Below are positions 33,766-37,407 of a stretch of 37,407 nucleotides of DNA, piece after piece. A program made the translations under genes and the position numbers. Origin of the DNA: CAZADS01 sp964483985. Its GTDB lineage: Bacteria; Pseudomonadota; Alphaproteobacteria; Thalassobaculales; Thalassobaculaceae. The notes under the pieces were generated by a model. It was not told the DNA's origin. It ran no database searches and saw only the letters and a program-made list of their open reading frames with translations. How positions within the stretch are numbered: the stretch's first letter is position 1; each line of letters starts with the position of its first letter. The DNA lies in assembly GCA_964483985.1 (NCBI GenBank), contig CAZADS010000039.1, forward strand, positions 1-37,407, written 5' to 3'.

Positions 33766-34566
33766 GTGGATCTTATACCAGCAATTCCAGAGAAAGCCGC
33801 GGTACATGAGGTGGCCGAAATTTATGCAGACATTAAGGAGACCCTTAATGTCGATGTAGTCAATCTGATATGGCGACATCTCGCGACTATCCAGAGCGCT
33901 CTGCCTTGGGTTTGGAGTGCCCTAAAACCAATTTATAAATCCGGTGCTGCCGAAGCAGCGGCGGCAGATTTGGCGCATAATCTTCAACTGCCGAATATTG
34001 CTACGTTGCCTTCATCAATTTTGCGAGTTGTTGGAGTGTCGGAAGCGGATAAAAGTATTGTGTGTGGTATTCTAGATACATACAATCGCTCGAACACCTT
34101 AAACTTGGTGGCATTGTCAGCTCTGATGGGACAACCATCATTAGAGGCAGTAACCATTCCAAAGCGCAAAATACCAAAAATCCAAGTTCCGATTCCGGCA
34201 CTTCCGGATCTTGATGCCATGGAACCTGATGTTCTGAACTTGGTATTAGAGATCAGTAAGCTTGGCGCAAATCCAAACGACCGGATAATCCCCAGTATGT
34301 ATCGGCATCTATCTTTCTGGCCTGGATTTTTAGCTGTCGCTTGGTCTTTAATTTCACCGCTAGACTCTAATGGTAGACTTAAACTATTAATCGAAGAAAG
34401 TTATAAAGTGGGACACCTATACGGAGATATCTTAGCTAGAAATATTCGATTAGGAACAGAACCTGATAATGCCAAAACCGCGATAAATGCCATAGAGGAA
34501 TTTCGCCACACTGCCATCTCTAGAATGGTTCCTATAGCAATGCTGTTACGCCGATCAATTGGTTAG
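33766..34566 (+). CDS. DehI-family (group I haloacid dehalogenase-like) protein
   Basis: The 266-residue protein resembles the DehI fold (PF10778), the group I 2-haloacid dehalogenases. These are all-helical pseudo-dimers of two repeats of about 130 residues. The internal repeat is visible: VVNLIWRHLATIQSALPWVW near residues 35-54 and RIIPSMYRHLSFWPGFLAVA near 174-193. Known DehI enzymes release halide from D- and L-2-haloacids with a catalytic Asp and an Asn. I cannot check these residues without an alignment, so dehalogenase activity is not claimed. Many environmental DehI-like proteins may have other roles. The start is GTG 33766 after GGGAG at 11 bases. A molybdopterin oxidoreductase gene begins 72 bases after its stop and may be co-transcribed. 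Confidence 0.68.
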   Translation: MDLIPAIPEKAAVHEVAEIYADIKETLNVDVVNLIWRHLATIQSALPWVWSALKPIYKSGAAEAAAADLAHNLQLPNIATLPSSILRVVGVSEADKSIVCGILDTYNRSNTLNLVALSALMGQPSLEAVTIPKRKIPKIQVPIPALPDLDAMEPDVLNLVLEISKLGANPNDRIIPSMYRHLSFWPGFLAVAWSLISPLDSNGRLKLLIEESYKVGHLYGDILARNIRLGTEPDNAKTAINAIEEFRHTAISRMVPIAMLLRRSIG

Positions 34567-34638
34567 AAGTTTCAAACGGAGTTGCATTGATCGCCTGATT
34601 TGTTTTATTGATTAAATATTGTTAAATTGGAGAGTCTT

Positions 34639-36690
34639 ATGTCGCTTCTGCGTCATTCTGTCTGTCCCCACGATTGCCCTAGTACTTGTGCTTTGGAAAT
34701 AGAGCTTCTGAATAATCGGACGATCGGAAGAGTCCGAGGTGCAAAATCGAATAATTATACCGCGGGTATAGTTTGTGCCAAGGTTGCTCGATATGCCGAG
34801 CGGGTACATCATCCGAATCGGTTGATGGTTCCACTAATTAGATCGGGAGCTAAGGGGGACGGAATATTTAAAACAGCTTCTTGGGATACTGCCCTCGACG
34901 TGATAGCAGGCTCTCTAGAATCGAAATGCCAATTGGAAGGTAGCGAAACTGTTTGGCCCTATTATTTCGCGGGTACGATGGGAATCATTCAGCGTGGAGG
35001 CATACAGCGTTTGCGCCACGTAATGCGGTATTCTCACCAAGCTACCAACATTTGTACAGAATTAATTAGGAATGGTTGGACGGGCGGGATTGGTCAAGTA
35101 ATGGGGCCAGACCCCCGTGAATTGGCTGAGTCTGATTTGATCATAGTTTGGGGTGCTAATCCCGTTTCAACTCAGATTAATTTAATGACTCACATTACCA
35201 CTGCTCGACGTAAACGGGGGGCTCGTTTGGTAGTGGTCGATGCATATCGCAGTCCGACGGCGGAGGTTGCGGACGAATTATTATTGGTTCGTCCGGGCAC
35301 TGATGGAGCAGTCGCGACTGCAATCATGCATATTCTGTTCCGCGATGGATTAGAAGATAAAGAATATATGGCTAACTACACTGATGATGGGCAAGATTTG
35401 AAAATACATTTGCGTTCTAAGACGCCTCAATGGGCAGAAAAGATTAGTGGCGTTCCTGCAACTCAGATAGAGGATCTTGCTAAAAGGATAGGGAATACCG
35501 ATCGGACCTACATTAGAATAGGTTACGGATTTTCCCGCTCTAGAAATGGTGCTCACCAAGTCCATGCTGTTACTTCGATAGCGGCAGTGGGTGGTAAGTT
35601 TAGGCATCGTGGCGGTGGGGCTTTTACTTTGAATAGAAGTATTTATAAAATGAATAAAACAGTAGTAGATGGCTTGGATTCAATTGATCCAAATGTAAGA
35701 GAATTAGACATGTCTCGAATAGGTCCCATTCTGACTTATGAAGACGAAGTTGTTCGTAGAGGGCCTCGTGTCACGGCGATGTTGGTGCAAAACACAAACC
35801 CAGCTGTCATAGCGCCAGATACTAATCGTGTAATTCGTGGTCTAAAAAGTGAAGACCTTTTTCTCTGTGTGCACGAACAATTTATGACCGAAACGGCTCA
35901 AATGGCTGACGTGGTTCTTCCAGCCACCATGTTTCTGGAGCATCACGATCTTTATCAGGCAGATGGCCAAATGCATTTACAGGTACATGAACCGGTTATT
36001 GATAGTCCTGGCCAAACGAAATCCAATCACTGGGTTATTTGTGAATTGGCAAAGCGGCTTGGAGCAACTCACAAGGGTTTCGTTATGAGCGAGTGGGAAT
36101 TAATCGATCAGACCCTTCGCGATTCTGGTTGGCCAAACGCTAATGAAATTTTATCTAAAAAATGGATTGATGTTCAACCAGATTTCGAAGAATCCCACTT
36201 CTTAAAGGGGTTTCCTACCAAAAGTGGGAGATTCCAATTCCGGGCAAACTGGGAGGCATTGGGACCGTACGGAAGTAATGATCGAGCTTTTCCGGATCAT
36301 TACCCAACGATAGATGAAACGACTCAAGATCGACCGTTTAGATTGATTACCTCTCCTTCTCGAAATTATCTTAACAGTAGTTTCACTGAAACTTTCACTA
36401 GTAAGAAAAAAGAGGGACGTCCGACCGTTCTAATTCACCCTAATGCCGCTATCGACCTTATTGTAAAAGATGGTGACCTTGTCAGACTTGGGAATGAGCA
36501 AGGCACCGTCGTGGTTCATGCTAAAGTTTTTGACGGAGTCCAACCAGACGTGGTTGTTGTGGAAGGCGTATGGCCAAATGTCGCGTTTAAGGAGGGTATA
36601 GGCATAAATTCATTAATTAGTGCGGATCCAGGACCTCCAAATGGTGGTGCGGTATTTCATGATACTGCAATATGGGTTCAAAAAGCGTAG
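34639..36690 (+). CDS. Molybdopterin-dependent oxidoreductase with [4Fe-4S] motif
   Basis: This protein of about 683 residues is a DMSO reductase-superfamily enzyme. The N-terminal SVCPHDCPSTCALEIEL with a later GIVCAKVARY gives the four-cysteine iron-sulfur motif. Central blocks such as DLIIVWGANPVSTQINLMTH near residues 167-186, VRPGTDGAVATAI near 218-230 and TAQMADVVLPATMFLEHHDL near 418-437 contact the molybdopterin guanine dinucleotide. The last 115 residues form the molydopterin-dinucleotide-binding domain (LITSPSRNYLNSSF, HPNAAIDLIVKDGDLVRLGN). There is no twin-arginine signal, so it is probably cytoplasmic. The substrate is unknown. Biotin sulfoxide, formate and other oxyanion-type substrates are all possible in this family. 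I chose ATG 34639, six bases after GGAG. A TTG lies four codons upstream. Its stop is four bases from that of lysK. Confidence 0.88.
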   Translation: MSLLRHSVCPHDCPSTCALEIELLNNRTIGRVRGAKSNNYTAGIVCAKVARYAERVHHPNRLMVPLIRSGAKGDGIFKTASWDTALDVIAGSLESKCQLEGSETVWPYYFAGTMGIIQRGGIQRLRHVMRYSHQATNICTELIRNGWTGGIGQVMGPDPRELAESDLIIVWGANPVSTQINLMTHITTARRKRGARLVVVDAYRSPTAEVADELLLVRPGTDGAVATAIMHILFRDGLEDKEYMANYTDDGQDLKIHLRSKTPQWAEKISGVPATQIEDLAKRIGNTDRTYIRIGYGFSRSRNGAHQVHAVTSIAAVGGKFRHRGGGAFTLNRSIYKMNKTVVDGLDSIDPNVRELDMSRIGPILTYEDEVVRRGPRVTAMLVQNTNPAVIAPDTNRVIRGLKSEDLFLCVHEQFMTETAQMADVVLPATMFLEHHDLYQADGQMHLQVHEPVIDSPGQTKSNHWVICELAKRLGATHKGFVMSEWELIDQTLRDSGWPNANEILSKKWIDVQPDFEESHFLKGFPTKSGRFQFRANWEALGPYGSNDRAFPDHYPTIDETTQDRPFRLITSPSRNYLNSSFTETFTSKKKEGRPTVLIHPNAAIDLIVKDGDLVRLGNEQGTVVVHAKVFDGVQPDVVVVEGVWPNVAFKEGIGINSLISADPGPPNGGAVFHDTAIWVQKA

Positions 36691-36694
36691 CTTA

Positions 36695-37407
36695 TTAATT
36701 AGGTTTTTCCAGAGTCAGGTCCTCCCCGTTTAGGGCACGCTCAATTAGGATTATGCTTTCGGGAATTCCGTATAACACAATAAAAGATCCAAACCGTGGA
36801 CCTTGATTTTGCCCCAAGAGAATTTGATAAAGCGCTTTAAACCAATCCCGCAAATTTTCAAAAGGATGCCTTTTCCCAATTTCATAAACAACACTTTGTA
36901 TTTCTTCTGCACTGCTATTGGAATTAAAGCTGGTAAGATTATGTGCTAAGTCCTCTAATGCAGCTCTTTCTATTGAGTTTGGAGTTCGATAGATTTTGTT
37001 AGGACGGATAAAATCGCGATAATAGCATACAGCATGCTCAGCCAGTCTCTTCAAAAATGGGTTAGCTTGTGGCGACGCGTTTGGTGCGTACCGCTGAATA
37101 TAACCCCAAAGGACTTGAGTATCTTCTGCATGGCAGACGCTGGCGAGATTCATCAACAAGCCAAACGTGAGCGGGACATCATCAGTGGGTGCATAACCCT
37201 TGTGTAAGTGCCATATGGGGTTTTCAATCTTTTCTTTTAATTCTTCTGTAGCAAGTTTTGATCTGAAAGTAACATACTCGTCCGTATTTTTTGGGATTAC
37301 ATCAAAATATAAGCGTTTTGCGCGTTTGGGCTGTTGGAACATGAATAAAGAGAGGCTCTCTGGGGGTCCGTATTTTAACCAATCTTCGACAGAAATTCCG
37401 TTTCCCT
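36695..37407 (-). CDS. lysK: Class I lysyl-tRNA synthetase, 3' part (5' end beyond window)
   Basis: The frame is open to the right window edge and continues beyond it, so only the C-terminal 236 residues or so are present. The segment beginning GISVEDWLKYGPPESLSLFM, continuing QQPKRAKRLYFDVIPKN, is typical of class I LysRS, the archaeal-type enzyme found in many alphaproteobacteria instead of class II LysS. The rest is the helical anticodon-binding cage. The catalytic domain with the HIGH and KMSKS motifs lies outside the window. An internal ATG at 37342 should not be taken as the start. The stop is TAA, four bases from the convergent molybdopterin oxidoreductase. Confidence 0.92.
   Translation of the reverse strand, partial: GNGISVEDWLKYGPPESLSLFMFQQPKRAKRLYFDVIPKNTDEYVTFRSKLATEELKEKIENPIWHLHKGYAPTDDVPLTFGLLMNLASVCHAEDTQVLWGYIQRYAPNASPQANPFLKRLAEHAVCYYRDFIRPNKIYRTPNSIERAALEDLAHNLTSFNSNSSAEEIQSVVYEIGKRHPFENLRDWFKALYQILLGQNQGPRFGSFIVLYGIPESIILIERALNGEDLTLEKPN

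Noticed and set aside
1..37407. tRNA genes, CRISPR arrays, insertion sequences or prophage genes
   Set aside because: I looked on both strands for T-loop and acceptor patterns, regular spaced repeats, and transposase or integrase motifs, and found none that could be supported.

Overview
The window looks like one piece of chromosome from an AT-rich, probably marine or free-living alphaproteobacterium of Rhodospirillales/SAR116-like type. This is inferred, not proven. The support is a clpS-clpA pair, a D,D-carboxypeptidase with a C-terminal SPOR domain, a class I lysyl-tRNA synthetase, a Tim14/Pam18-like membrane J-protein paired with a VWA protein, and many flavin- and amidohydrolase-type catabolic genes. 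Genes are tightly packed, several convergent pairs end within 0-20 nt of each other, and GTG and TTG starts are used. I see no tRNA, rRNA, insertion sequence, integrase or CRISPR array.

Layout. (1) 1-4949: a coiled-coil protein running off the left edge, apparently without a normal start codon; a DUF2459 protein; glutathione reductase (gor) with a recognisable promoter; a 56-residue HigA-like antitoxin fragment; and a glnS/PNPOx-fold operon on the minus strand. (2) 5255-20112: an accessory catabolic region. It holds a fused tandem hot-dog thioesterase, an MFS transporter, an amidase, a DinB-fold protein, a CzcO-like flavoprotein, an LLM flavin oxidoreductase, a ketopantoate-reductase-like protein, a DMT exporter, a RidA protein, an amidohydrolase, a GMC oxidoreductase, an SMP-30 lactonase and a second RidA. 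A strong terminator at 19528-19564, with a promoter-like element about 185 nt upstream, suggests an unrecognised small RNA gene. (3) 20190-24328: a FemAB/GNAT-like acyltransferase, then clpS-clpA. clpA is interrupted by an in-frame UGA at a conserved glycine. (4) 24882-31311: a D,D-carboxypeptidase, then a minus-strand run VWA protein, J-protein, galU, ugd, pgm/manB. The last three supply UDP-glucose and UDP-glucuronate for envelope polysaccharide. (5) 31382-37407: a GNAT acetyltransferase, a DsbA/HCCA-isomerase-like protein, an LhgO-like FAD oxidase, a DehI-family protein next to a molybdopterin oxidoreductase, and the 3' part of lysK running off the right edge.

How it fits together. Housekeeping blocks (aminoacyl-tRNA synthetases, Clp proteolysis, cell-wall trimming, nucleotide-sugar supply) flank a broad uptake-and-oxidation island. 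The strongest points for a second look are the interrupted clpA, the unassigned RNA locus at 19379-19564, the duplicated thioesterase with its internal start site, the Tim14-like J-protein/VWA pair, the DehI-like/molybdoenzyme pair and the coiled-coil gene with a possible AUU start.
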